Made by a program: the position numbers and the translations under genes. 64,000 nt of DNA from Oscillospiraceae bacterium (GTDB lineage Bacteria > Bacillota > Clostridia > Oscillospirales > CAG-272): contig QAKK01000039.1 of NCBI GenBank assembly GCA_003343845.1, positions 1 through 64,000 on the forward strand, read 5' to 3'. Below the pieces are notes generated by a model, which did not search any database, was not told the origin of the DNA, and worked only from the letters and a program-made list of their open reading frames with translations. Of the stretch, positions 6,970-16,521 are shown in pieces. Position 1 is the stretch's first letter. Each line of letters opens with the position of its first letter.

Positions 6970-8512
6970 ATTGCGCTGCGTTGTCGGCGACCTGCTTTTC
7001 GTAGGGGGTTTCATAGGGCGTTTCGCCGAGCAGGACGCAGTCCTGATAGAACGCGGAGTGCTCGGTCAACGCAGTCAGCGCGTCCGCGTCCAGCGCTGCG
7101 ATCGTATCAAACCGCAGCTGCAAGCCGTACTGTGCCGCCGTCTCGTTCAGCGCTTTTGCATCGCTCAGGTCAGCGCCGGATGCGGTCAGCATTTCGAGCA
7201 GGCTGTGCTGTTTCCAGTTGTAATAGTCCCGGAATTGCTCCGGATATTGCTGCCGTAAATCATACTTCCAATCCCCGAGGCGCTCGGCATCCTCTTCCAT
7301 CTTGGTATGCCGATCGACCAATTCCGCAAAGTAACGCTCAACCGCTGCCGGGTCATCGCCATACAGCAGATCGACCGGGTAGTCGTATTCTATGCCGAGG
7401 ACTGTGTTGAAGTCCTCAATGAACCGTTCTTTCGGGTAATTGAAGGTATGGATGAAGTTGTACACATTGGCAGTCGGATAGGGGCATTCGACAGTCGAGG
7501 GGTAATGCGCGAGAATCTCGGCGTTTGACCACGCTTCAAGGGTATCCGCGCCTACATAGGCAATCCAGGGGTCAAAATAGGAATGGTACAGCAGATTGTG
7601 CGCGCAGCAAATCTGCGCGCAGAGGTCAAGCCCGCGTTCTTTTTTGATTCGTGCCGTTTCTTCGTTGTCAGCGACCTGTTTTTCGTAGGGGGTCTCGTAT
7701 GGCGTTTCGCCGAGCAGTACGCAGTCCTGATAATAGGCGGAATGCGCGCGCAGGGCTTCCCGTTCGTCCGCATCCATTGCCTCGATCCTATCAAAGTGCA
7801 GCGACAGACCGTACTGCGCTGCCGCATCGGTCAGCGCACGGATGTCGTCCGGGTCATTGCCGACAAGCTCCAGCATTTCGGGCAGGCTGTGCGCTTTCCA
7901 GTTTTCGCAGGCAGCCAGTTTGTCCGGATATTTGTCGATCAGCTTCCACTTCATATCCCGCAGGCGCAGGGCTACTTTCGTTTGTTCCGTATGCCAGTGC
8001 CCGTGATTGTGGTAATAATATTCGATGATCTCCGGTTCGCCCTCGTACAGCAGATCGACCTGATAGTCATAGTCCACCCAGGGGTGCGTGTTGAATTCCT
8101 CGATGAACCGTTCCTTCGGGTAGTTGAAGGTGTGGATAAAGGAATATACATTGACGGTCGGATAGGGGCAGCCGCTTTCGTCCGGTTCGTGCGCGGCGAT
8201 TTCGGCATCTGCCCAGGCGCAGAAGGCATCTTCACCGATAAAGTCTATCCATGGCTGCGGAAAGGCGTGGTACAGCTCGGCATGCGCGCTGCAAATGCCA
8301 GCATCGCCGCCTGCGGTGATTCCGGTGGTTTCGGGCGGGGCTGCGGGTTCAGTTTGCGCGGTTGTTTCCGTGGTGGGAGCGGAGGTGGTTTCGGTTGTCG
8401 TCCCGGTGGTTGTCTCAGTTGTATCCTCCGTGACCGGGGGTGTCTCAACCTTGCCGCAAGCCGTGCAGAGCAGGCAGGCGGCAAGCAAAAGGGCGAAAAA
8501 CATTTTTTGCAT
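6968..8512 (-). CDS. Lipoprotein with two tandem ~215-residue repeats, unknown function
   Basis: This 514-aa secreted lipoprotein has a signal with Cys19 (LLCTACGK), then a Thr/Pro/Glu-rich spacer to about residue 70, then two homologous units. Each unit carries Pro-Trp-Ile near its start, CPYPT-NVY-FIHTFNYPKERFIE and an ending YQDCVLLGETPYETPYEKQ. The units are also alike at DNA level, so the duplication is fairly recent. I do not recognise the unit as a named domain; its Trp, Tyr and acidic character would suit binding at the cell surface, but this is a guess. The start at 8512 has AAAGGAG 8-9 nt upstream on this strand. Confidence 0.85.
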   Translation of the reverse strand: MQKMFFALLLAACLLCTACGKVETPPVTEDTTETTTGTTTETTSAPTTETTAQTEPAAPPETTGITAGGDAGICSAHAELYHAFPQPWIDFIGEDAFCAWADAEIAAHEPDESGCPYPTVNVYSFIHTFNYPKERFIEEFNTHPWVDYDYQVDLLYEGEPEIIEYYYHNHGHWHTEQTKVALRLRDMKWKLIDKYPDKLAACENWKAHSLPEMLELVGNDPDDIRALTDAAAQYGLSLHFDRIEAMDADEREALRAHSAYYQDCVLLGETPYETPYEKQVADNEETARIKKERGLDLCAQICCAHNLLYHSYFDPWIAYVGADTLEAWSNAEILAHYPSTVECPYPTANVYNFIHTFNYPKERFIEDFNTVLGIEYDYPVDLLYGDDPAAVERYFAELVDRHTKMEEDAERLGDWKYDLRQQYPEQFRDYYNWKQHSLLEMLTASGADLSDAKALNETAAQYGLQLRFDTIAALDADALTALTEHSAFYQDCVLLGETPYETPYEKQVADNAAQ

Positions 8513-8586
8513 AGCGGCAACTCCTTTGAATGGATCGGGGCGGGCGAGGCAAACCTCCGGCAATGTCTGCGCGCCCTCCTCTGCTG

Positions 8587-8614
8587 AATATAACAATCGG
8601 GGAGCGGGTTTCAA
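8587..8614 (-). promoter_or_regulatory. Promoter of the duplicated-domain lipoprotein gene
   Basis: On the minus strand TTGAAA (8614-8609), a 16-nt spacer and TATATT (8592-8587) lie about 75 nt upstream of the lipoprotein start, at the end of the preceding leftward gene. Confidence 0.6.
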
Positions 8615-8615
8615 T

Positions 8616-9353
8616 TCACTTTTTTGCAAAAAAATCAGAAAATTCGGATTTTTTCGTCAAAGCGGCGGCTTTTTGGTTCAGATCGTCCGCCACCTGATAG
8701 AGCAGGTCATCGTCACCGCCTTTCAGCGAAACGGTGAAGGTGTAGCGATTGCTCCAGAACAAAAGGCTTGTGCCGCTTTCAAAGGCAAAGAGCTGCGCGG
8801 TGTAGCCGCCCTTCAGCGCCACCGTCGTGACCGTGCTGTGCTCGCTATCGAAAGCGTGGACAGCGTTCGGATTAATCGGGTTCTGGTCATAGAAAAGCTG
8901 CTCGCCCTGTGGGCCGTCATAGCGATAGAACACAGAACTTGGGTTGTTGGCAATCTCCGTGGTCGTCCACCCCTGCGGCAGGTCGGGGAGAATCACCTCT
9001 TCGATGACGGACGGCGCGTCCTCGTCCGCCCCCACGCGCACGACGACATGATCCTCGTACCACTCAAAGAAGAAATTCCATACGGCGGCGCGGATCGGCT
9101 CGACGCACAGGAGCGCCGCGACCGTGAGCGAGAGCAGGATCGCCGCGCAGGCGGCGATGCGGCGCAGGCGCGTGCGGTGCGTCCGCGGTGTGCGCAGGGT
9201 ATGAATCGCGCGCAGGATGCGCCGCTCGGTTTTGGCGCTGACCGCGGTGGCGTCGGGGTCGAGCGCGTCAAAGGCGGCGACCTCTTTGTCGAGGCTGCGC
9301 TGCGCCGCGTCGCGGATGCGCGCCTCAAAATCGCGGTTGGTTTCAGCGTTCAA
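8616..9353 (-). CDS. Membrane protein with DUF4367-like C-terminus, probable anti-sigma factor
   Basis: This protein of about 245 aa has a basic cytoplasmic N-terminal part, one membrane segment (IAACAAILLSLTVAALLC) and an extracytoplasmic domain ending in WSNRYTFTVSLKGG...LYQVADDLN, typical of DUF4367 proteins encoded beside ECF-like sigma factors. It overlaps the sigma gene upstream, so it is probably its membrane-bound regulator. The start is uncertain: an ATG at 9374 has no Shine-Dalgarno site, whereas GGAGG at 9366-9362 is well spaced for TTG codons at 9356 or 9353. I chose the TTG at 9353. Confidence 0.8.
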   Translation of the reverse strand: MNAETNRDFEARIRDAAQRSLDKEVAAFDALDPDATAVSAKTERRILRAIHTLRTPRTHRTRLRRIAACAAILLSLTVAALLCVEPIRAAVWNFFFEWYEDHVVVRVGADEDAPSVIEEVILPDLPQGWTTTEIANNPSSVFYRYDGPQGEQLFYDQNPINPNAVHAFDSEHSTVTTVALKGGYTAQLFAFESGTSLLFWSNRYTFTVSLKGGDDDLLYQVADDLNQKAAALTKKSEFSDFFAKK

Positions 9354-9933
9354 CAAAATACGCCTCCGTTTCATTCTGAATTTTCGCAAGGCTGCGGCGC
9401 AGGGTGCTGCCCACCGTGGAGGGCTTGATGCCGAGCAGTGCGCCGATCTCGACGTTGGTGTGCCCGGCATAATACCGCAGCCAGACGATCTCCCGCGCGG
9501 GAGAGGGCAGGCGGTCGATCGCGCGGCGCAGCACGTCGGCCTGCTCTTTGGTGAGCAGCAGCCTTGTCGGATCGGCGTCCGTGTCCGGGATGTCCGCCGC
9601 CGGATGCAGCCCGTCGTCCGCGTCCATCGGCGCTTCCGGGATGATGTGCGCGCGCATGCGCTTCTCCCGCCGCAGGCGGTTGAAGCAGACGCTTCTGCTA
9701 TATATAACAAGCAAGCGCTTGATTTCGATTTCGTCAGCTTGCACAAACTTTTTGCGGTAACGGATGACCAGCAGGAAGGTATCGTGCAGCGCGTCCTCGG
9801 CGTCGGCCTCGTTTTTGAGGATGCTCTGCGCCAGCAGCTTCATCTTCGGCGCATAGGTGAAAAACAGACGCCGCAGCAGCTCGCGCTCGTCTTCCTGCGT
9901 GATTTCGTCGATCATCAGCAGAATCGGCAGCAT
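9343..9933 (-). CDS. Sigma-70 family (ECF-like) RNA polymerase sigma factor
   Basis: This 196-aa protein has a region-2-like part (FFTYAPKMKLLAQSILKNEADAEDALHDTF split over helices) and a region-4 helix-turn-helix (LPSPAREIVWLRYYAGHTNVEIGALLGIKPSTVGS in two helices). It would direct RNA polymerase to a small regulon when released from the membrane protein encoded downstream. The start at 9933 follows AGGGGG by about 10 nt; further in-frame ATGs upstream lie across the promoter and are rejected. Its end overlaps the next gene by about 11 nt, so the pair is co-translated. Confidence 0.88.
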   Translation of the reverse strand: MLPILLMIDEITQEDERELLRRLFFTYAPKMKLLAQSILKNEADAEDALHDTFLLVIRYRKKFVQADEIEIKRLLVIYSRSVCFNRLRREKRMRAHIIPEAPMDADDGLHPAADIPDTDADPTRLLLTKEQADVLRRAIDRLPSPAREIVWLRYYAGHTNVEIGALLGIKPSTVGSTLRRSLAKIQNETEAYFVER

Positions 9934-9958
9934 CGGAAAAGCACCCCCTTTTTGCTTC

Positions 9959-9987
9959 ATTCTACCACAGGAAAAGGTTTTTGGCAA
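9959..9987 (-). promoter_or_regulatory. Promoter of the sigma/anti-sigma pair
   Basis: On the minus strand TTGCCA (9987-9982), a 17-nt spacer and TAGAAT (9964-9959) lie about 25 nt before the sigma-factor start. It resembles a sigma-A promoter. Confidence 0.65.
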
Positions 9988-10016
9988 GATGCACAAACAT
10001 GCTTGCCTGCAAACAC

Positions 10017-10045
10017 AAAAGAACACGCCGGAGGCGTGTTCTTTT
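10017..10045 (-). terminator. Terminator after gpmI
   Basis: A perfect 13-bp stem AAAAGAACACGCC / GGCGTGTTCTTTT with a 3-nt loop lies 17 nt beyond the gpmI stop codon on the minus strand. It is followed by T-rich sequence on that strand (TTTTGTGTTT). Confidence 0.85.
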
Positions 10046-10062
10046 GGTTTTATGATGCTTGC

Positions 10063-11712
<1,650 letters not shown>

Positions 11713-11753
11713 CAATTTATCTCCTTTTTTCATTCATTTTTATTCTATCTAAT

Positions 11754-11781
11754 AGTATATCCTTTTTTTTCGGATTTTCAA
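11754..11781 (-). promoter_or_regulatory. Promoter of gpmI
   Basis: On the minus strand TTGAAA (11781-11776), a 16-nt A-rich spacer and TATACT (11759-11754) lie about 40 nt before the gpmI start. Confidence 0.7.
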
Positions 11782-11802
11782 GGGAAATCGTTAAATTTTT
11801 AC

Positions 11803-12294
11803 CTATTCGGCGTTGCCGGTGCTGAACAGAACGTTTTCGCCGGCGAGGGAGAGAATGCCGTAGCTCGGTTTGCCTTCGCGCGGCTCGCCGATGCTGCCGG
11901 GATTGAAGAGGTAAATGCCGCTTTCGGGGTCGTATTCCTCATGCACAAGATGCGTGTGCCCGAAGAGCGCGATGTCCGCGCCCGCGCGGCGCGCGGCGGC
12001 GAGCAGCGCGCCCGTGCCGCTCTTGACACCAAAGCGGTGCCCGTGGCAGAGAAAGAGGTTGTGCCCTTCGACGGCAAAAATCGTTTCACTCGGGTAATCG
12101 CCGTCGAGGAAGGTGTCGCAGTTGCCGCGCACGGCGACGAACGCCATGTGCGGCGCAAGCCCGCGCAGATATTCGATGTGGCGCGTGCCGTCGCCGAGAA
12201 AGAGGCAGGCGGTGCAGTCGGTGTGCGCCGTGACCACGGCGGCGGCGCGGCGGACGTTTCCGTGGATGTCCGAGAGAACGAGCAGCTTTTCCAT
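11803..12294 (-). CDS. YfcE/MJ0936-family metallophosphoesterase
   Basis: This 163-aa cytoplasmic phosphodiesterase has the calcineurin-type metal motifs in order: LSDIHGN, FLGDG, VRGNCD, CHGH and GHTH. Such proteins hydrolyse phosphodiester substrates with Mn2+ or similar metals; the cellular substrate is not known. Its ATG overlaps the stop codon of the LtaS-like gene by one base, so it is the second gene of that operon. A link to envelope polymer metabolism would be inference from position only. Confidence 0.9.
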   Translation of the reverse strand: MEKLLVLSDIHGNVRRAAAVVTAHTDCTACLFLGDGTRHIEYLRGLAPHMAFVAVRGNCDTFLDGDYPSETIFAVEGHNLFLCHGHRFGVKSGTGALLAAARRAGADIALFGHTHLVHEEYDPESGIYLFNPGSIGEPREGKPSYGILSLAGENVLFSTGNAE

Positions 12295-14321
12295 CAGTCT
12301 GCCGCCGTTCTGTCGCGCACCTTGGCAAAATAGTCGGTGTAGAGCATCTCGGTGGCGACGGTGAATTTGTTTTTGACGTAGGTGTTCAGGCGTTCGACCG
12401 CGGCGGCATCGACCGGCGCGTCGGTGCGCGGCGTTGCCGTGCCGCTCTCGGCGTCGTAATAGATGGTTTCGGTGACAAAGCTGCGGTCACCGAGGATGGC
12501 GATGTGCTCGCCCTCGGCAAGGATGTCGCGCCCCGAAAGCAGGCGGGAGTCATAGGGCAGACCGAGCAGATTTGAAACAGTGGGCAGCACGTCGAGCGTG
12601 GAGCAGGGGGCGTCCACCGTGACGGGCGCGGTCATGGACGGGCTCCAGATGTAAAGCGCGCTGCGGTATTTGTCGGCGGGGGCTTCCAGCGTTTTGCCCG
12701 CCAGCTCGGAGAGCTTGCCCAGCCCCAGGTTGTAGGGGTAGTGGTCGGCGGTCAGCACGATCAGCGTCTTGTCGGCAACGCCCGCGTCGGCAAGCATTTT
12801 GTTCATGGTCTCAAGGGCGTATTCCAGCTCCTCCTGGCAGGAGATGTAGGCGCGGGCCGCCGTGGAATAGGGCAGACCCTCGGATACCGCCTTGTTTTTG
12901 ATCGCCATGTCGTTGGAGGTGAAATTGTAGTACATGTGCCCGCTGAACGTGAGGTAGTAGGCGTGGAAAAGCGGAATGTTGCCGCTTTCGTCCGGGGTCA
13001 GCAGGTCGGGCAGGGTCTGCTCGATCATGGAGACGTCCGAGGTCGGCCAGTCGCTCACCTTTTTCATGCCGCGGAAAATTGCCTTGAAGTCGTAGCCCAT
13101 GTTGGGGTGCGTCTTGTCGCGGCCGTAGTAGTCGCAGAAGTAGTTGTGCACCGCATAGGTCTTTGCGCCGAGGGCACGGTACTGGTTGCCGAGCGCGTAG
13201 GGCAGCCAGTTTTCCTTGGCTGCGGTGAAGCTGTTGAAGTCATAGAAGTTCTTCCAGCCGCGCCCGAGCAGGGAGGTGTCGGGCAGGAGCCCGAGGCAGA
13301 GGGCGTACTCGCCGTTGGAGGTGTTGTCGCAGATGGTGTTGTAGTAGTCGGTGAAGATAAAGCCCTCGGTCGCCATTCTGTAGAGCGCGGGGGTGCGCTC
13401 TGCGTCCACCAGGTAGGGTGAGAAGGATTCGCAGCAGAGCAGAATGAGGTTGTAATCCTTGAACATGCCGGTGTAGGCGTTCTGCCGCGTGCCGGACTGC
13501 GATGCGAAATAGCTGTCCAGCGCGCGCACGCGGTCGTCGCTCTCAGCGGCGGCAAGCGCCGCAAAGTCGGTGTCGGTCACGTTGTAGGGGTAGACCGTCT
13601 CGGGGATGTCCGGCGGGACCACGGGTGTCTCCGGGTCGGGCGTAGTCGCTGTGGTCGCCTCGGTCTCGATCAGAGGCGCTTTTTTCTTTGTGCCGAAGAG
13701 TATGCCGCGCGCCTCGATGCGCGCCGAGGTCAGCACGCCGAACTGCCGCTCGCTCATTTGCAGCACAAAGGTGTCGTGATAGAGGTCGTAGGGGGCGTAG
13801 TTCTGTCTGCCGCCGAGGGGCAGGCAGAGCACCGTGCCGAAGTGCAAAGCAAGAAAGAGAACGCCGAGGATCGCCGCTGCGCGAAGACTGCCGCGCCCGG
13901 CAAAGAAGCGCGCTGCCGTCAGCCAGACGAGCGCCATCAGCGGCAGAAGCAGCAGCGCGAGCGCGCCGAGACATTCGCGAATACCGAGCGCCGTTTCCGC
14001 GCCGAAGCTGTCAAGCGCCGCTGCGCCCATGGCGATCTGCGTCAGCGAGAAGAAGGAATCAAAAATATGTTCGTAGATCAGCTGCGCCGCATAAAGCACG
14101 GTCAGAAATGCGGTCAGCACAAAGGAGACCACCGTGCCGCCGCGCCCGCCCATGCTGCAAAACAGCGCAAAAAGCGCCGCCGCCGCACCGGTGAAGGCAA
14201 GCAGCCAGACCGTGGGCAGCGGATTGCCGAACGCCGCCGCACGGACGACGCCCTCACACCACAGGATCGAGACGAAAAAATACAGAAAGCGTCGGAACGC
14301 CGGTTTTTGAAAGAAAGTCAT
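12294..14321 (-). CDS. LtaS-like membrane sulfatase-family phosphotransferase
   Basis: This 675-aa protein has about five N-terminal membrane segments (first 190 residues), a Thr/Pro-rich linker (TEATTATTPDPETPVVPP), and an extracellular alkaline-phosphatase-fold domain. The presumed nucleophile Thr lies in CDNTSNGEYALCLGLLP, and ITADHYPYN-type residues (VLTADHYPY) supply metal ligands. The family polymerises or transfers glycerol-phosphate to make lipoteichoic acid or related polymers. The start at 14321 has AGGTGGTG upstream; the ATG at 14345 lies in the -10 box. It is the first gene of an operon with the phosphodiesterase. Confidence 0.88.
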   Translation of the reverse strand: MTFFQKPAFRRFLYFFVSILWCEGVVRAAAFGNPLPTVWLLAFTGAAAALFALFCSMGGRGGTVVSFVLTAFLTVLYAAQLIYEHIFDSFFSLTQIAMGAAALDSFGAETALGIRECLGALALLLLPLMALVWLTAARFFAGRGSLRAAAILGVLFLALHFGTVLCLPLGGRQNYAPYDLYHDTFVLQMSERQFGVLTSARIEARGILFGTKKKAPLIETEATTATTPDPETPVVPPDIPETVYPYNVTDTDFAALAAAESDDRVRALDSYFASQSGTRQNAYTGMFKDYNLILLCCESFSPYLVDAERTPALYRMATEGFIFTDYYNTICDNTSNGEYALCLGLLPDTSLLGRGWKNFYDFNSFTAAKENWLPYALGNQYRALGAKTYAVHNYFCDYYGRDKTHPNMGYDFKAIFRGMKKVSDWPTSDVSMIEQTLPDLLTPDESGNIPLFHAYYLTFSGHMYYNFTSNDMAIKNKAVSEGLPYSTAARAYISCQEELEYALETMNKMLADAGVADKTLIVLTADHYPYNLGLGKLSELAGKTLEAPADKYRSALYIWSPSMTAPVTVDAPCSTLDVLPTVSNLLGLPYDSRLLSGRDILAEGEHIAILGDRSFVTETIYYDAESGTATPRTDAPVDAAAVERLNTYVKNKFTVATEMLYTDYFAKVRDRTAAD

Positions 14322-14343
14322 AAAGGTCACCACCTGATTTTTC

Positions 14344-14372
14344 ATTATATCAGTCGGTGCGCGATTTGTCAA
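14344..14372 (-). promoter_or_regulatory. Strong promoter of the LtaS-like operon
   Basis: On the minus strand TTGACA (14372-14367), a 17-nt spacer and TATAAT (14349-14344) give a full consensus sigma-A promoter 23 nt before the start codon. Confidence 0.85.
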
Positions 14373-14408
14373 TTGCAGCATATACTGAAAACAGCAAGCT
14401 GCGGCACG

Positions 14409-14490
14409 GTAACGGCTATGCAAAGATACATATCGCTGCTCTTTGCCGTACCGTTCTATCCAAGCCTTCCCCACCGGGGAAGCCAAAGTG
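14409..14490. repeat. Hairpins and REP-like copy upstream of the small-protein cassette
   Basis: A long imperfect hairpin (GGTAACGG...GCAAAG / CTTTGC...CCGTACC, about 14409-14453) is followed by CTTCCCC-ACC-GGGGAAG (14466-14482). The second matches the CTTCCCC / GGGGAAG hairpin of the repeat near 213. It lies only about 20 nt before the start codon at 14509, so it may be part of the leader RNA of the cassette. Confidence 0.5.
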
Positions 14491-14508
14491 ACGAAAGGAT
14501 GGCTGTAT

Positions 14509-14739
14509 ATGAACATTGACAAGAATCTGCTGGAGACCATGGCAGGGCTGGACGATGCGACGCTTGTCGCATCGATCCGTGCGATCGCCGCCGCAAGCGG
14601 GGTGGATCTCACGGGCGCGACCTTTGAAAAATCGCAGCTGGATGCGCTCCGCACTGCTATGCGCGGCGCGTCGGATGCGGATATTGCGCATGCCAAGGAC
14701 ATTCTGAAAGGCTATCGTAAAGAGGGAAAAGAGGGCTGA
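14509..14739 (+). CDS. Small protein of unknown function, first of a three-gene cassette
   Basis: This soluble 76-aa protein has no signal peptide. It looks helical throughout (MNIDKNLLETMAGLDDATL, then AKDILKGYRKEGKEG). The start at 14509 follows AAAGGATGG; the longer in-frame start at 14443 would run through a hairpin repeat. It ends 2 nt before the next gene, so the three small genes are one operon. I do not recognise the family. Confidence 0.7.
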   Translation: MNIDKNLLETMAGLDDATLVASIRAIAAASGVDLTGATFEKSQLDALRTAMRGASDADIAHAKDILKGYRKEGKEG

Positions 14740-14741
14740 GC

Positions 14742-15164
14742 ATGGCAGACAGTCCCGAGAAAAGCATCGGCGATCTGCTCGGCAGCGGCGGCATCTCACA
14801 GCTTTTGCAGAATCCAGAGATCGCGGCAAAGCTGCCGCGCATCATGGAGGCGCTCGCCCCGGTCATGGCGGAGATGAAAGCCGAAAAGGCGGCGGGCACA
14901 GCCGTAGCCCACGCTGCCGCGCCGACGGATGGGGCGCAGGATGCGCCGCCGGAAGCTGCACCCGCCGCACAGGCGGCAGCCGCATCGGCAACCGCCGCGC
15001 CTGCCGCATTGCCCGCATCGGCGGGCGCAAAGCCGACCTCTGCCTCGCGGCGGATGGCGCTCCTGCGTGCGCTGTCACCCTATCTGTCCGAGGAGCGGCA
15101 AAGCGCACTGGACACGGTGATGAAGGTGTCCACCCTGCTTGATCTCTTGTCGGAGGTGATGTGA
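14742..15164 (+). CDS. Ala/Pro-rich small protein, second of the cassette, unknown function
   Basis: This 140-aa protein has a helical N-terminal part (IGDLLGSGGISQLLQNPE), a long Ala/Pro-rich low-complexity linker (about residues 50-100), and a C-terminal segment RMALLRALSPYLSEERQS. Segments of the form ALxPYLSxxR occur in uncharacterised Clostridia proteins (recollection, not searched). Its stop codon overlaps the next start by one base. Confidence 0.7.
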   Translation: MADSPEKSIGDLLGSGGISQLLQNPEIAAKLPRIMEALAPVMAEMKAEKAAGTAVAHAAAPTDGAQDAPPEAAPAAQAAAASATAAPAALPASAGAKPTSASRRMALLRALSPYLSEERQSALDTVMKVSTLLDLLSEVM

Positions 15165-15667
15165 TGTACATCAGCGTACCGAAGAATTACGGCGGCAACG
15201 CCTTCCCGCATCCGGATGCAAAGCCGCGGGGAGAGGGCGGCGGGATGCAGCGACCCGTCCCGCCGTTTGCGGACTACGGCGCACAGGCACAGCCCACGCC
15301 GCCGCCCCCGCCGCCGCGCCCGATCATCCACAGCGGCGCGCCGACGCCGGTTGCCCCGCTCGGCAAGATCCCGCGCGACTGCCCGCCGCCTCCGCCGCCC
15401 GACTGCGGCTGCCCGCCGCCGTGCGAGGGCTGCGAGCCGTGCGGGGAGCATGCGCCGGAGGCGGGGCAGTGCCCCTGCGGCGATGCGCCGCCCTGCCATG
15501 CGGAAAACAAGAATCCGCTGACCTGCCTGTTTGAGGCGCTGCGCGGGCGGAAGAAGTCCGGCTTTGACGCAGACGATTTTCTCCTGATCGGGCTGATCGC
15601 TCTGCTCATGGGCAAGGAGGGCAGCGAGGACATCGTGCTGATCCTCGCGCTCTTGCTGCTTATGTAG
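15164..15667 (+). CDS. Pro/Cys-rich small protein with acidic-hydrophobic C-terminal tail, third of the cassette
   Basis: This 167-aa protein has a proline-rich first half, a cysteine cluster around residues 76-113 (CPPPPPPDCGCPPPCEGCEPC), and a C-terminal pair of hydrophobic stretches interrupted by acidic residues (DADDFLLIGLIALLM, then EDIVLILALLLLM). Tails of this kind are frequent in small Firmicutes proteins, some near sporulation genes; a spore-coat role is only a guess. The full Shine-Dalgarno GGAGGTGAT lies 4-5 nt before the ATG; a GTG three bases earlier is less likely. Confidence 0.7.
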   Translation: MYISVPKNYGGNAFPHPDAKPRGEGGGMQRPVPPFADYGAQAQPTPPPPPPRPIIHSGAPTPVAPLGKIPRDCPPPPPPDCGCPPPCEGCEPCGEHAPEAGQCPCGDAPPCHAENKNPLTCLFEALRGRKKSGFDADDFLLIGLIALLMGKEGSEDIVLILALLLLM

Positions 15668-15800
15668 GCGGGATGAGGTGCATCCCCGCTGCTTTGCGAA
15701 AGAACACCTCATCCGTCACAGGATGTTTTCCCATCGGGAAAACTCCGCGAGACGCATCGCGTCTCGTCCGCCTCTCCTCCCCATCGGGGAAAGCTGAAAT
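15668..15800. repeat. REP-like intergenic repeat, third copy
   Basis: An outer inverted repeat GGATGAGGTG / CACCTCATCC (15671-15680 and 15705-15714) is followed by GTCACAGGATGTTTTCCC, then hairpins GTTTTCCC-ATC-GGGAAAAC (about 15725-15743) and CGAGACGC-ATC-GCGTCTCG (15748-15766). The order and the GTCACAGGATGTTT phrase match the repeat at 209-371. No gene lies here. Confidence 0.6.
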
Positions 15801-15827
15801 GCGGTCGGGAGCAAGCCCCCGCCCAAA

Positions 15828-15855
15828 AAGAAAACCGCCGCACGGCGGTTTTCTT
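15828..15855. terminator. Terminator after rubrerythrin and the small-protein cassette
   Basis: A perfect stem AAGAAAACCGCCG / CGGCGGTTTTCTT (15828-15840 and 15843-15855) with a very short loop lies between the converging cassette and rubrerythrin gene. T-rich sequence follows on both strands. Confidence 0.8.
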
Positions 15856-15879
15856 CCTTACACGCATCACTTTTTCACT

Positions 15880-16485
15880 TTACCCTTTTTCTACACCCCA
15901 CGGGGTCATGGCAAGGCGGATGAAGAATCCGCGGTCATGCCCGCAGACCGGGCAGAGCTCCGGCGCTGCTTTGGTCGTCTGTACATGTCCGCAGTTCAGG
16001 CACATCCAGGCGCATTCCGCATCTGCGATGAACAGCTTGCCGCTCTCGATGAGCTCCGCAAATTTCGTGAACCGTTCGCCGTGCAGCTGTTCGATCGCCG
16101 CGATGTTGCGGAAGTCGGCGGCAACCTTGAGAAAGCCTTCGCGCTGCGCCGTTTCGGCAAACGCCGCGTAGACCTCGTCGTGCTCCTTGCGCTCGTTTTC
16201 GGCGGCGTAGCGCAGAAGCCCCGCCACCGAGGCGGTCAGATTGACCGGATAGCCGCCGTCCGCGGCGATGTCGGTACCGTCAAATGCCTTGAGATGGTCG
16301 TAGAACACCTTGGCGTGCGCCTGCTCCTGCTTTGCCGTGAAGCGGAACGCCGCCTCCACGACATAGAGCTTTTGCTCGCCCGCCGCCTTGGCGGCAAAAT
16401 CGTAGCGGTTGCGCGCCTGGCTCTCGCCCGCAAAGGCGCGCATCAGATTGGTTTTGGTTTCGCTTGTCTGAAAATCTGTGCTCAT
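15880..16485 (-). CDS. Rubrerythrin
   Basis: This 201-aa cytoplasmic non-haem iron protein reduces hydrogen peroxide in anaerobes. The N-terminal four-helix di-iron domain shows ESQARNRYDFAAKAA, EAAFRFTAKQEQAHAKVF, ENERKEHDEVY and EQLHGERF segments with the expected Glu and His ligands. The C-terminal rubredoxin-like domain has CLNCGH and CPVCGH. AAAGGAG lies directly upstream of the ATG at 16485, but it is inside a perfect hairpin (16492-16521), pointing to controlled expression. It is transcribed alone and converges with the small-protein cassette. Confidence 0.95.
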   Translation of the reverse strand: MSTDFQTSETKTNLMRAFAGESQARNRYDFAAKAAGEQKLYVVEAAFRFTAKQEQAHAKVFYDHLKAFDGTDIAADGGYPVNLTASVAGLLRYAAENERKEHDEVYAAFAETAQREGFLKVAADFRNIAAIEQLHGERFTKFAELIESGKLFIADAECAWMCLNCGHVQTTKAAPELCPVCGHDRGFFIRLAMTPWGVEKG

Positions 16486-16491
16486 AAAAAA

Positions 16492-16521
16492 ACTCCTTTC
16501 AAGCCAACGCTTGAAAGGAGT
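16492..16521 (-). promoter_or_regulatory. Perfect hairpin sequestering the rubrerythrin ribosome-binding site
   Basis: On the minus strand the arms ACTCCTTTCAAGC and GCTTGAAAGGAGT (13 bp, loop GTTG) are followed by a T-run that ends at the ATG. The 3' arm contains the only Shine-Dalgarno site (AAAGGAG). The element therefore looks both like an intrinsic terminator and like a translational lock. Confidence 0.8.
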
